Assembly (NCBI RefSeq): GCF_020283565.1
Contig: NC_060061.1
Span: 17,335,362-17,399,361, forward strand
Source: Trifolium pratense
Lineage: Eukaryota; Streptophyta; Magnoliopsida; Fabales; Fabaceae
Direction: 5' to 3'
DNA length: 64,000 bases
Below, one piece after another: positions 24,611 through 37,553 of this stretch (position 1 is the stretch's first letter; each line of letters opens with the position of its first letter). Both the position numbers and the translations under genes were made by a program. Below the pieces are notes generated by a model. The model made no database searches. It was not told the origin of the DNA and worked only from the letters and a program-made list of their open reading frames with translations.

Positions 24611-24799
24611 GAGCGCTGATATGATATGGCACGAGTCTCTTCTAACTTAATCAAGGTTCTGAGTTTGATATCTCGCTTGGATATGTAGCAACGTTAAAAT
24701 TCATAGGGAGAGCTTGTCGCCATTTGGGTCCCACATGGCTCGTGGGATTAGTCTCTGCAATTGCGTGCAGACGATATCCGGTTCACACAAAAAAAAAAA
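24611..24799 (+). mobile_element. tRNA-type SINE, unit 6
   Basis: First SINE with ACATGGCTCGTGGG instead of ACATGGTTCGTGGG; all copies to its right share this. Confidence 0.7.
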
Positions 24800-25059
24800 T
24801 CAATAGTAAATACAGGGTAATTTAATAATAGTCACACACTTTTAAGACAAATTTATTATTTCAATAGTCTTTTTAAATATCCGTAATTTTTTTTATCTTA
24901 TTCATCCTCATCTGCATCACGTTCATCATTTTTTTCACTAATTTATAGTAAGAAAGTACATTCAAATATACCTAAAAAATTTATAAATGGAAATGTCCTA
25001 ATAGAAATCTAGTTTAGAAATGGAAAGGTCCTAATAGGATCCGTTCTTTTTTCCGGAAA

Positions 25060-25791
25060 GTGGCTCGTGGTAGTCTTATGACTAATGAAGAGAACCACAA
25101 TATCAATATGACAAATGGCAATAGTTGTCCCCAGCGCCAACAAGGACTTGAATCCATTATGCATGTATTAAGAGACTTCGAAGAAATAATGAAATTTTGG
25201 TCCTCAATTATCAAACCTGATAATTGGGCAAAATTCTTTAGCATGGATCTCATGTCTTGGCTTGAATGGTACCTTGATAATGGAGATATTGAAAATACAC
25301 TTGGAGTTGGGTGACTGTTTTTGGCGTCTCTATCAAATCATTGTGGAAGGATCGTAATGATTGGTTTTTAATTAGTATTCCAACCTTCGACACATTTGGC
25401 TTCTTCATATAGCTAACCGAGTGCAAATGGTAGTTAATAGTATTATTAAACCCGCGGCTTATATGGAGAGCTTTTGCTCCATCATTCCTATTAGATGGAG
25501 CTCCCTCCTATAGATACTCTTAAGTTTAATGTAGATGTAGCGCAAAGTAAAAGGAATGACTTCTCAGCGTGTGGCAAATTGCTTAGAGACTCTCATGGTG
25601 GTCTTATTCAAGGTTTTTATTGCAACTTTGGCCGCAATAATGCTCAGGGTGCTGAGATGTGGAGTTTAGTTCATGGTATGCGTATTGCTCGTCATCTTAA
25701 CCGTGTCATTTTTAAAATAGACTCTACCTTTGTTGCAGATGTTGTTCTCAATCGTATTTTACCATCACATCTTATCTCGAACCTCTCCTAG
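25060..25791 (+). pseudogene. LINE RNase H fragment, unit 6 (1-nt deletion)
   Basis: One G is missing at GATGGAGCTCC (about 25494-25502), so the RNase H frame now opens only at about 25495. Also has I105V and P117H relative to unit 1. Confidence 0.75.
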
Positions 25792-26260
25792 AAGAGGTGT
25801 TTAATCTACTAAATTTTTCGGATTTATTGTCCAAAAGGGATTTGATGCTCCTTTCTCCCCGAATTTAATTATTTCTGAATATGATTTTTTGCATGCTCTT
25901 CTAGTTTTAGATTGTGAGGTTTCTACTACCCCTCGTTTAATTCGTTAATTTAAGTCTTTTATAAAAATAAATCCGACAATTTTCTTGGTAAATAAAACGA
26001 CAAATAGATTAGAGTAAACAAATTAAACAAAAGCGATAAACATCATTTCTTTAATTAATACTAGTATTTAATAATAATTCTTACAAGAACCATAAATCAC
26101 ACACACATAACATCACTCTTTATCATGTAGTGATGATTCAAGCTCAAAAGTAAACACCATATTTTAACACAAGATGAAACCAACCTCCTAACACTAAAAC
26201 ACAACAATCTAATTTATAAATAAACTCGAAATTAATTTTTTAATATTCTAATCATCTTAA

Positions 26261-27251
26261 TTAACGAGGACATTTGGGCTCAAATGCAAGAGGCCCAACA
26301 GTGTAAATAGTGAAATGAAGACCCTTAGACACATAAGGTTTCCTGGACCTAAGAGCAGCACCAGTAAGCCCACCATTAAGATTTGAAGGCTTCAGCCCAT
26401 TTGGAGCACTAACCAAAACAACATTACACTTATGAGGTGCATAGGTTTTGATACTCTTTGGGCCTTCAATGAAGAAATAACCATTCTTATCAGTCTTATG
26501 TGTTTGAACAAACTTGTACTTTGTGCTCTTACATTGTAGCTTCACAACGGCACCTTCAATATTCAATTTTGAAAACAAAATTAATAATGGTCATTGTCTT
26601 TTAGCAACAAAAAGAAAAATAATGACATTACTGGGAAAGTGTACAAAATATACAAAAGTTGAAATATCACTGTATCACAAAAGATCTATGAGAATGACAT
26701 TACTGAGAAAACAAAAATAGTGAAGTTAAAAGTTGAGAAACAAACCATGAAGTGCTTTAGCTCCCCAAGAGAGTATGAACACCAGCATACTTGCAAGATT
26801 TTACATAAACAACACCTTGAACAGCTATAAAGCGTCTAGGAACAGGAGAAGGATGCAATGGTGGGTGAGCTGGAACAGGGGGGTGCAATGGTGGGTGTGT
26901 TGGAACAACGGGAGTGTGAATAGGAGGCTTAACAGGAGCATAAGCAGGTGGGTGATGATGGTGGTGGTGACCAGTTGGTGGTTTAGCAGGAACATGGGTA
27001 GAATGGTGAGGAGGGTGTGAAGGAGTGTGAGAAATAGGGGAAGGAGCAGGGGATGGTGTGTGATTATGGTGGTGATGATGGTGGTGAGGGGCGTTAGACG
27101 GTGGATGATGTGGTGACTTAGTTGGAGGGTGAAGTGGAGAATGTGAGTGATGAGGAGGGTAAGTTGGTGGAAGAGTTTCAAGGTGTTCGGCAAATGCAAT
27201 GAAAGAGGTTAGTTGAAGGAAAAGAAGCCACATTGCAAGGGTTTTGGCCAT
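26261..27251 (-). pseudogene. AGP31-like gene, copy G (frameshifted)
   Basis: Exon 1 (27251-26746) has one extra C on the plus strand in the run 26763-26766. The frame shifts at codon 163 and stops at 26757-26759, giving 164 residues ending LLGS: signal peptide and His/Pro-rich region remain, but most of the PAC domain is lost. Exon 2 (26553-26261) is otherwise open and has N177K and G239R. P86H is shared with H to K. The short product might still be a secreted His/Pro-rich peptide, but loss of function is the simpler reading. Confidence 0.85.
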
Positions 27252-27339
27252 TTCTCTTTGTAAGAGAAAGTAATCTAGAAAAAGATAGGAGAGGAAAGGA
27301 AAGTGAAGTGATGATCGTGTTATGTGAGTGTGAGGGTTG

Positions 27340-27346
27340 ATTTATA
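27340..27346 (-). promoter_or_regulatory. TATA box of copy G
   Basis: TATAAAT, followed upstream by a private change (TAGTAGC for TAGCAGC on the plus strand). Confidence 0.55.
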
Positions 27347-27423
27347 GTAGCTAATGCCCAAAATCATTCCCCCTTTTTAAAAAATGTTAGCTTTGGAAAA
27401 TAAAATTGTTGTGAATACATATA

Positions 27424-27559
27424 GAATAGAATATTCATGTTATTAAGTATAATTATATTTGTATTTATTTGTAATTATTTTTATATATACACTAATAATA
27501 ACCTATGAATAATGACAATCATAAATATAATTATACTTAATCACATGAATATTCTTTTC
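27424..27559. repeat. MITE-like inverted repeat, unit 7 (deleted)
   Basis: As at 510-660 but with a 15-bp deletion at the inner end of the right arm. Confidence 0.6.
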
Positions 27560-27719
27560 TAAAAATTCTTCCAAGGTTTTTAATTATAAGACTTTTTTTC
27601 AAAATTAGTTTGTCTCTTTTTTATAAATTTTTAGGTGCAATTATTATTAATTTTTAAATACATCTCTTATTAATACTACTATCAATTTATATATATGTAA
27701 AGTTAACAATAAATATCAA

Positions 27720-27907
27720 GAGCGCTGATATGATATGGCACGAGTCTCTTCTAACTTAATCAAGGTTCTGAGTTTGATATCTCGCTTGGATATGTAGCAA
27801 CGTTAAAATTCATAGGGAGAGCTTGTCGCCATTTGGGTCCCACATGGCTCGTGGGATTAGTCTCTGCAATTGCGTGCAGACGATATCCGGTTCACACAAA
27901 AAAAAAA
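27720..27907 (+). mobile_element. tRNA-type SINE, unit 7
   Basis: Copy of the SINE at 821-1008. Confidence 0.7.
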
Positions 27908-28163
27908 TCAATAGTAAATACAGGGTAATTTAATAATAGTCACACACTTTTAAGACAAATTTATTATTTCAATAGTCTTTTTAAATATCCGTAATTTTTT
28001 TTATCTTATTCATCCTCATCTGCATCACGTTCATCATTTTTTTCACTAATTTATAGTAAGTACATTCAAATATACCTAAAAAATTTATAAATGGAAATGT
28101 CCTAATAGAAATCTAGTTTAGAAATGGAAAGGTCCTAATAGGATCCGTTCTTTTTTCCGGAAA

Positions 28164-28896
28164 GTGGGTCGTGGTAGTCTTATGACTAATGAAGAGAACC
28201 ACAATATCAATATGACAAATGGCAATAGTTGTCCCCAGCGCCAACAAGGACTTGAATCCATTATGCATGTATTAAGAGACTTCGAAGAAATAATGAAATT
28301 TTGGTCCTCAATTATCAAACCTGATAATTGGGCAAAATTCTTTAGCATGGATCTCATGTCTTGGCTTGAATGGTACCTTGATAATGGAGATATTGAAAAT
28401 ACACTTGGAGTTGGGTGACTGTTTTTGGCGTCTCTATCAAATCATTGTGGAAGGATCGTAATGATTGGTTTTTAATTAGTATTCCAACCTTCGACACATT
28501 TGGCTTCTTCATATAGCTAACCGAGTGCAAATGGTAGTTAATAGTATTATTAAACCCGCGGCTTATATGGAGAGCTTTTGCTCCATCATTCCTATTAGAT
28601 GAGAGCTCCCTCCTATAGATACTCTTAAGTTTAATGTAGATGTAGCGCAAAGTAAAAGGAATGACTTCTCAGCGTGTGGCAAATTGCTTAGAGACTCTCA
28701 TGGTGGTCTTATTCAAGGTTTTTATTGCAACTTTGGCCGCAATAATGCTCAGGGTGCTGAGATGTGGAGTTTAGTTCATGGTATGCGTATTGCTCGTCAT
28801 CTTAACTGTGTCATTTTTAAAATAGACTCTACCTTTGTTTCAGATGTTGTTCTCAATCGTATTTTACCATCACATCTTATCTCGAACCTCTCCTAG
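28164..28896 (+). pseudogene. LINE RNase H fragment, unit 7 (stop codon)
   Basis: W26 of the RNase H piece is a stop (GATGAGAGC instead of GATGGGAGC), shared with units 8 and 9; the remaining open part is 28684-28896. First piece has A2G (GTGGGTCGTGG). Confidence 0.75.
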
Positions 28897-29365
28897 AAGA
28901 GGTGTTTAATCTACTAAATTTTTCGGATTTATTATCCAAAAGGGATTTGATGCTCCTTTCTCCCCGAATTTAATTATTTCTGAATATGATTTTTTGCATG
29001 CTCTTCTAGTTTTAGATTGTGAGGTTTCTACTACCCCTCGTTTAATTCGTTAATTTAAGTCTTTTATAAAAATAAATCCGACAATTTTCTTGGTAAATAA
29101 AACGACAAATAGATTAGAGTAAACAAATTAAACAAAAGCGATAAACATCATTTCTTTAATTAATACTAGTATTTAATAATAATTCTTACAAGAACCATAA
29201 ATCACACACACATAACATCACTCTTTATCATGTAGTGATGATTCAAGCTCAAAAGTAAACACCATATTTTAACACAAGATGAAACCAACCTCCTAACACT
29301 AAAACACAACAATCTAATTTATAAATAAACTCGAAATTAATTTTTTAATATTCTAATCATCTTAA

Positions 29366-30355
29366 TTAACGAGGACATTTGGGCTCAAATGCAAGAGGCC
29401 CAACAGTGTAAATAGTGAAATGAAGACCCTTAGACACATAAGGTTTCCCGGACCTAAGAGCAGCACCAGTAAGCCCACCATTAAGATTTGAAGGCTTCAG
29501 CCCATTTGGAGCACTAACCAAAACAACATTACACTTATGAGGTGCATAGGTTTTGATACTCTTTGGGCCTTCAATGAAGAAATAACCATTCTTATCAGTC
29601 TTATGTGTTTGAACAAACTTGTACTTTGTGCTGTTACATTGTAGCTTCACAACGGCACCTTCAATATTCAATTTTGAAAACAAAATTAATAATGGTCATT
29701 GTCTTTTAGCAACAAAAAGAAAAATAATGACATTACTGGGAAAGTGTACAAAATATACAAAAGTTGAAATATCGCTGTATCACAAAAGATCTATGAGAAT
29801 GACATTACTGAGAAAACAAAAATAGTGAAGTTAAAAGTTGAGAAACAAACCATGAAGTGCTTTAGCTCCCAAGAGAGTATGAACACCAGCATACTTGCAA
29901 GATTTTACATAAACAACACCTTGAACAGCTATAAAGCGTCTAGGAACAGGAGAAGGATGCAATGGTGGGTGAGCTGGAACAGGGGGGTGCAATGGTGGGT
30001 GTGTTGGAACAACGGGAGTGTGAATAGGAGGCTTAACAGGAGCATAAGCAGGTGGGTGATGATGGTGGTGGTGACCAGTTGGTGGTTTAGCAGGAACATG
30101 GGTAGAATGGTGAGGAGGGTGTGAAGGAGTGTGAGAAATAGGGGAAGGAGCAGGGGATGGTGTGTGATTATGGTGGTGATGATGGTGGTGAGGGGCGTTA
30201 GACGGTGGATGATGTGGTGACTTAGTTGGAGGGTGAAGTGGAGAATGTGAGTGATGAGGAGGGTAAGTTGGTGGAAGAGTTTCAAGGTGTTCGGCAAATG
30301 CAATGAAAGAGGTTAGTTGAAGGAAAAGAAGCCACATTGCAAGGGTTTTGGCCAT
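29366..30355 (-). CDS. AGP31-like protein, copy H
   Basis: Exon 1 is 30355-29851, exon 2 29658-29366. Full 265-residue frame with P86H (THVPAK) as the only change from copy B. The intron has ATATCGCTG where A to G have ATATCACTG, a marker shared with I and J. Confidence 0.92.
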
Positions 30356-30443
30356 TTCTCTTTGTAAGAGAAAGTAATCTAGAAAAAGATAGGAGAGGAA
30401 AGGAAAGTGAAGTGATGATGGTGTTATGTGAGTGTGAGGGTTG

Positions 30444-30450
30444 ATTTATA
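30444..30450 (-). promoter_or_regulatory. TATA box of copy H
   Basis: TATAAAT, 89 bp upstream of the ATG. Confidence 0.6.
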
Positions 30451-30527
30451 GCAGCTAATGCCCAAAATCATTCCCCCTTTTTAAAAAATGTTAGCTTTGG
30501 AAAATAAAATTGTTGTGAATACATATA

Positions 30528-30663
30528 GAATAGAATATTCATGTTATTAAGTATAATTATATTTGTATTTATTTGTAATTATTTTTATATATACACTAAT
30601 AATAACCTATGAATAATGACAATCATAAATATAATTATACTTAATCACATGAATATTCTTTTC
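30528..30663. repeat. MITE-like inverted repeat, unit 8 (deleted)
   Basis: Same 15-bp deletion as unit 7. Confidence 0.6.
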
Positions 30664-30823
30664 TAAAAATTCTTCCAAGGTTTTTAATTATAAGACTTTT
30701 TTTCAAAAATAGTTTGTCTCTTTTTTATAAATTTTTAGGTGCAATTATTATTAATTTTTAAATACATCTCTTATTAATACTACTATCAATTTATATATAT
30801 GTAAAGTTAACAATAAATATCAA

Positions 30824-31011
30824 GAGCGCTGATATGATATGGCACGAGTCTCTTCTAACTTAATCAAGGTTCTGAGTTTGATATCTCGCTTGGATATGTA
30901 GCAACGTTAAAATTCATAGGGAGAGCTTGTCGCCATTTGGGTCCCACATGGCTCGTGGGATTAGTCTCTGCAATTGCGTGCAGACGATATCCGGTTCACA
31001 CAAAAAAAAAA
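30824..31011 (+). mobile_element. tRNA-type SINE, unit 8
   Basis: Copy of the SINE at 821-1008. Confidence 0.7.
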
Positions 31012-31267
31012 TCAATAGTAAATACAGGGTAATTTAATAATAGTCACACACTTTTAAGACAAATTTATTATTTCAATAGTCTTTTTAAATATCCGTAATT
31101 TTTTTTATCTTATTCATCCTCATCTGCATCACGTTCATCATTTTTTTCACTAATTTATAGTAAGTACATTCAAATATACCTAAAAAATTTATAAATGGAA
31201 ATGTCCTAATAGAAATCTAGTTTAGAAATGGAAAGGTCCTAATAGGATCCGTTCTTTTTTCCGGAAA

Positions 31268-32000
31268 GTGGGTCGTGGTAGTCTTATGACTAATGAAGAG
31301 AACCACAATATCAATATGACAAATGGCAATAGTTGTCCCCAGCGCCAACAAGGACTTGAATCCATTATGCATGTATTAAGAGACTTCGAAGAAATAATGA
31401 AATTTTGGTCCTCAATTATCAAACCTGATAATTGGGCAAAATTCTTTAGCATGGATCTCATGTCTTGGCTTGAATGGTACCTTGATAATGGAGATATTGA
31501 AAATACACTTGGAGTTGGGTGACTGTTTTTGGCGTCTCTATCAAATCATTGTGGAAGGATCGTAATGATTGGTTTTTAATTAGTATTCCAACCTTCGACA
31601 CATTTGGCTTCTTCATATAGCTAACCGAGTGCAAATGGTAGTTAATAGTATTATTAAACCCGCGGCTTATATGGAGAGCTTTTGCTCCATCATTCCTATT
31701 AGATGAGAGCTCCCTCCTATAGATACTCTTAAGTTTAATGTAGATGTAGCGCAAAGTAAAAGGAATGACTTCTCAGCGTGTGGCAAATTGCTTAGAGACT
31801 CTCATGGTGGTCTTATTCAAGGTTTTTATTGCAACTTTGGCCGCAATAATGCTCAGGGTGCTGAGATGTGGAGTTTAGTTCATGGTATGCGTATTGCTCG
31901 TCATCTTAACTGTGTCATTTTTAAAATAGACTCTACCTTTGTTTCAGATGTTGTTCTCAATCGTATTTTACCATCACATCTTATCTCGAACCTCTCCTAG
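31268..32000 (+). pseudogene. LINE RNase H fragment, unit 8 (stop codon)
   Basis: Same stop at W26 and same changes as unit 7. Confidence 0.75.
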
Positions 32001-32469
32001 AAGAGGTGTTTAATCTACTAAATTTTTCGGATTTATTATCCAAAAGGGATTTGATGCTCCTTTCTCCCCGAATTTAATTATTTCTGAATATGATTTTTTG
32101 CATGCTCTTCTAGTTTTAGATTGTGAGGTTTCTACTACCCCTCGTTTAATTCGTTAATTTAAGTCTTTTATAAAAATAAATCCGACAATTTTCTTGGTAA
32201 ATAAAACGACAAATAGATTAGAGTAAACAAATTAAACAAAAGCGATAAACATCATTTCTTTAATTAATACTAGTATTTAATAATAATTCTTACAAGAACC
32301 ATAAATCACACACACATAACATCACTCTTTATCATGTAGTGATGATTCAAGCTCAAAAGTAAACACCATATTTTAACACAAGATGAAACCAACCTCCTAA
32401 CACTAAAACACAACAATCTAATTTATAAATAAACTCGAAATTAATTTTTTAATATTCTAATCATCTTAA

Positions 32470-33459
32470 TTAACGAGGACATTTGGGCTCAAATGCAAGA
32501 GGCCCAACAGTGTAAATAGTGAAATGAAGACCCTTAGACACATAAGGTTTCCCGGACCTAAGAGCAGCACCAGTAAGCCCACCATTAAGATTTGAAGGCT
32601 TCAGCCCATTTGGAGCACTAACCAAAACAACATTACACTTATGAGGTGCATAGGTTTTGATACTCTTTGGGCCTTCAATGAAGAAATAACCATTCTTATC
32701 AGTCTTATGTGTTTGAACAAACTTGTACTTTGTGCTGTTACATTGTAGCTTCACAACGGCACCTTCAATATTCAATTTTGAAAACAAAATTAATAATGGT
32801 CATTGTCTTTTAGCAACAAAAAGAAAAATAATGACATTACTGGGAAAGTGTACAAAATATACAAAAGTTGAAATATCGCTGTATCACAAAAGATCTATGA
32901 GAATGACATTACTGAGAAAACAAAAATAGTGAAGTTAAAAGTTGAGAAACAAACCATGAAGTGCTTTAGCTCCCAAGAGAGTATGAACACCAGCATACTT
33001 GCAAGATTTTACATAAACAACACCTTGAACAGCTATAAAGCGTCTAGGAACAGGAGAAGGATGCAATGGTGGGTGAGCTGGAACAGGGGGGTGCAATGGT
33101 GGGTGTGTTGGAACAACGGGAGTGTGAATAGGAGGCTTAACAGGAGCATAAGCAGGTGGGTGATGATGGTGGTGGTGACCAGTTGGTGGTTTAGCAGGAA
33201 CATGGGTAGAATGGTGAGGAGGGTGTGAAGGAGTGTGAGAAATAGGGGAAGGAGCAGGGGATGGTGTGTGATTATGGTGGTGATGATGGTGGTGAGGGGC
33301 GTTAGACGGTGGATGATGTGGTGACTTAGTTGGAGGGTGAAGTGGAGAATGTGAGTGATGAGGAGGGTAAGTTGGTGGAAGAGTTTCAAGGTGTTCGGCA
33401 AATGCAATGAAAGAGGTTAGTTGAAGGAAAAGAAGCCACATTGCAAGGGTTTTGGCCAT
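32470..33459 (-). CDS. AGP31-like protein, copy I
   Basis: Exon 1 is 33459-32955, exon 2 32762-32470. Protein identical to copy H, and the intron shares its ATATCGCTG marker, so the two units are a very recent duplication or have been homogenised. Confidence 0.92.
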
Positions 33460-33547
33460 TTCTCTTTGTAAGAGAAAGTAATCTAGAAAAAGATAGGAGA
33501 GGAAAGGAAAGTGAAGTGATGATGGTGTTATGTGAGTGTGAGGGTTG

Positions 33548-33554
33548 ATTTATA
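33548..33554 (-). promoter_or_regulatory. TATA box of copy I
   Basis: TATAAAT, 89 bp upstream of the ATG. Confidence 0.6.
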
Positions 33555-33631
33555 GCAGCTAATGCCCAAAATCATTCCCCCTTTTTAAAAAATGTTAGCT
33601 TTGGAAAATAAAATTGTTGTGAATACATATA

Positions 33632-33767
33632 GAATAGAATATTCATGTTATTAAGTATAATTATATTTGTATTTATTTGTAATTATTTTTATATATACAC
33701 TAATAATAACCTATGAATAATGACAATCATAAATATAATTATACTTAATCACATGAATATTCTTTTC
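33632..33767. repeat. MITE-like inverted repeat, unit 9 (deleted)
   Basis: Same 15-bp deletion as units 7 and 8. Confidence 0.6.
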
Positions 33768-33927
33768 TAAAAATTCTTCCAAGGTTTTTAATTATAAGAC
33801 TTTTTTTCAAAAATAGTTTGTCTCTTTTTTATAAATTTTTAGGTGCAATTATTATTAATTTTTAAATACATCTCTTATTAATACTACTATCAATTTATAT
33901 ATATGTAAAGTTAACAATAAATATCAA

Positions 33928-34115
33928 GAGCGCTGATATGATATGGCACGAGTCTCTTCTAACTTAATCAAGGTTCTGAGTTTGATATCTCGCTTGGATA
34001 TGTAGCAACGTTAAAATTCATAGGGAGAGCTTGTCGCCATTTGGGTCCCATATGGCTCGTGGGATTAGTCTCTGCAATTGCGTGCAGACGATATCCGGTT
34101 CACACAAAAAAAAAA
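33928..34115 (+). mobile_element. tRNA-type SINE, unit 9
   Basis: Differs from unit 8 by CCCATATGGC for CCCACATGGC. Confidence 0.7.
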
Positions 34116-34371
34116 TCAATAGTAAATACAGGGTAATTTAATAATAGTCACACACTTTTAAGACAAATTTATTATTTCAATAGTCTTTTTAAATATCCGT
34201 AATTTTTTTTATCTTATTCATCCTCATCTGCATCACGTTCATCATTTTTTTCACTAATTTATAGTAAGTACATTCAAATATACCTAAAAAATTTATAAAT
34301 GGAAATGTCCTAATAGAAATCTAGTTTAGAAATGGAAAGGTCCTAATAGGATCCGTTCTTTTTTCCGGAAA

Positions 34372-35104
34372 GTGGGTCGTGGTAGTCTTATGACTAATGA
34401 AGAGAACCACAATATCAATATGACAAATGGCAATAGTTGTCCCCAGCGCCAACAAGGACTTGAATCCATTATGCATGTATTAAGAGACTTCGAAGAAATA
34501 ATGAAATTTTGGTCCTCAATTATCAAACCTGATAATTGGGCAAAATTCTTTAGCATGGATCTCATGTCTTGGCTTGAATGGTACCTTGATAATGGAGATA
34601 TTGAAAATACACTTGGAGTTGGGTGACTGTTTTTGGCGTCTCTATCAAATCATTGTGGAAGGATCGTAATGATTGGTTTTTAATTAGTATTCCAACCTTC
34701 GACACATTTGGCTTCTTCATATAGCTAACCGAGTGCAAATGGTAGTTAATAGTATTATTAAACCCGCGGCTTATATGGAGAGCTTTTGCTCCATCATTCC
34801 TATTAGATGAGAGCTCCCTCCTATAGATACTCTTAAGTTTAATGTAGATGTAGCGCAAAGTAAAAGGAATGACTTCTCAGCGTGTGGCAAATTGCTTAGA
34901 GACTCTCATGGTGGTCTTATTCAAGGTTTTTATTGCAACTTTGGCCGCAATAATGCTCAGGGTGCTGAGATGTGGAGTTTAGTTCATGGTATGCGTATTG
35001 CTCGTCATCTTAACTGTGTCATTTTTAAAATAGACTCTACCTTTGTTTCAGATGTTGTTCTCAATCGTATTTTACCATCACATCTTATCTCGAACCTCTC
35101 CTAG
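34372..35104 (+). pseudogene. LINE RNase H fragment, unit 9 (stop codon)
   Basis: Same stop at W26 and same changes as units 7 and 8. Confidence 0.75.
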
Positions 35105-36351
35105 AAGAGGTGTTTAATCTACTAAATTTTTCGGATTTATTATCCAAAAGGGATTTGATGCTCCTTTCTCCCCGAATTTAATTATTTCTGAATATGATTT
35201 TTTGCATGCTCTTCTAGTTTTAGATTGTGAGGTTTCTACTACCCCTCGTTTAATTCGTTAATTTAAGTCTTTTATAAAAATAAATCCGACAATTTTCTTG
35301 GTAAATAAAACGACAAATAGATTAGAGTAAACAAATTAAACAAAAGCGATAAACATCATTTCTTTAATTAATACTAGTATTTAATAATAATTCTTACAAG
35401 AACCATAAATCACACACACATAACATCACTCTTTATCATGTAGTGATGATTCAAGCTCAAAAGTAAACACCATATTTTAACACAAGATGAAACCAACCTC
35501 CTAACACTAAAACACAACAATCTAATTTATAAATAAACTCGAAATTAATTTTTTAATATTCTAATCATCTTAATTAACGAGGACATTTGGGCTCAAATGC
35601 AAGAGGCCCAACAGTGTAAATAGTGAAATGAAGACCCTTAGACACATAAGGTTTCCCGGACCTAAGAGCAGCACCAGTAAGCCCACCATTAAGATTTGAA
35701 GGCTTCAGCCCATTTGGAGCACTAACCAAAACAACATTACACTTATGAGGTGCATAGGTTTTGATACTCTTTGGGCCTTCAATGAAGAAATAACCATTCT
35801 TATCAGTCTTATGTGTTTGAACAAACTTGTACTTTGTGCTGTTACATTGTAGCTTCACAACGGCACCTTCAATATTCAATTTTGAAAACAAAATTAATAA
35901 TGGTCATTGTCTTTTAGCAACAAAAAGAAAAATAATGACATTACTGGGAAAGTGTACAAAATATACAAAAGTTGAAATATCGCTGTATCACAAAAGATCT
36001 ATGAGAATGACATTACTGAGAAAACAAAAATAGTGAAGTTAAAAGTTGAGAAACAAACCATGAAGTGCTTTAGCTCCCAAGAGAGTATGAACACCAGCAT
36101 ACTTGCAAGATTTTACATAAACAACACCTTGAACAGCTATAAAGCGTCTAGGAACAGGAGAAGGATGCAATGGTGGGTGAGCTGGAACAGGGGGGTGCAA
36201 TGGTGGGTGTGTTGGAACAACGGGAGTGTGAATAGGAGGCTTAACAGGAGCATAAGCAGGTGGGTGATGATGGTGGTGGTGACCAGTTGGTGGTTTAGCA
36301 GGAACATGGGTAGAATGGTGAGGAGGGTGTGAAGGAGTGTGAGAAATAGGG

Positions 36352-36356
36352 GAAGG
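36352..36356. other. Target duplication GAAGG, left
   Basis: Repeated at 51485-51489; intact copies read GGGGAAGGAGC. Confidence 0.92.
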
Positions 36357-37538
36357 TGTAACGACCCAATTTTCGTATTATTATTTTTATGTGTTAAAAT
36401 ATTTTATTTAACGTGGCATTTTAATTAAGTTAATAACTTGAGTTATTTATCGAGTACTTTAGTTATTAAGCGAGAGAGCGAGAGAGAGAGTTAACGTGTT
36501 ATTGGGCTAAGCCAATTGGGCTTGAGGCCCAATGGGCCTTGTGTGTGTGAGGGGGCGCCATATGGCCATGAAGGAAGGGAGAAACATTTCATTTCTCATG
36601 GTTCTTGTGTTCTTGAGAGGAGAAGAGGAGATCTTGGGAGCTAGAGCAAGGGGAGAGCTAGGGATTCGAGATCTTCGTCGTGTTTTCTTCGAATCCAGGT
36701 AAGAGAGTAGATTTCATATTCGTGGGTGACTCGAGGAAGGGGAGAATGTCGATTTCTCCTCACCCGAACTTCCTCCACCCCATTTTCGTTTTAGCTTAGA
36801 ACGGATTTTCTTGATGGAAATCGTTCCTAAGGTTCTTGATATGTTTAACATGCTTGTAACATGATTAATGAACGGAAATAATGGTTAAAACGAGCTTTCT
36901 AATGGATTAAACTCAAGAACTTTGTGTTCTTGAGAGTTTTAATGAAAAAGTGTCAATCTTTACTTTTTCGATGTTTATGGCGTAGATCTGAGAAATGAAC
37001 CGTCCTTTTGTGTTTAGATATGTTTGTTTTGCTTGAATATGAACTTATTTGGGGTTTATAACATGAAAAATGGTTTATGTGAGAATCTTGAGAGTTTAGA
37101 GTTTGAAATGAGAAATGTAGAAAATTGTTATCTATGAGGTCTGAACCTTTACGTGCAATTTTGACCTCTTTTCGTTGTGAACTGGTTTTAGTGGTCAACA
37201 TAAAAGTTGTAGCCCTGTTTGTTAGCTTTCCAACGAGTATATGTGCGTCTCCATTGGACTTTCGTAGCCCAAGTTATGATCGTTGCAATGAGAGGCTGTC
37301 CAATAATTTCCGCCTGAAACGGCAGAGCAGTGAGCAGCCAGCCTTTCAGATGTTTTTCCGCCCCAGGCGTAAACATTTCCGCCTCAGGCGTAAAGTTCCG
37401 CCCCAGGCGTAAATATTTCCGCCCCGGGCGTAAATACTGCAGTTTGCACCAGTTTTTCATCTGTGATTTTCCGTTGCGTATTTTGAAAAAGATTTTACTA
37501 AAGGTAGAAATATATAAATAATGGGTTTGGGTGTTACA
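36357..37538 (+). repeat. Gypsy element (gene J), 5' LTR
   Basis: Begins TGTAACGACCC and ends GTGTTACA. It has a GA microsatellite at about 36474-36490, a splice-donor-like CCAGGTAAGAGAG near 36696, and four ~20-bp repeats (37356-37436). Confidence 0.92.
37356..37436. repeat. Minisatellite in LTR (four ~20-bp copies)
   Basis: Four copies of a TTCCGCCCCAGGCGTAAA-type unit; the same array is at 51302-51382 in the other LTR. Confidence 0.85.
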
Positions 37539-37540
37539 AT

Positions 37541-37553
37541 TGGTATCAGAGCC
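37541..37553 (+). other. Primer binding site (initiator tRNA-Met type)
   Basis: TGGTATCAGAGCC, two bases after the 5' LTR. Confidence 0.9.
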
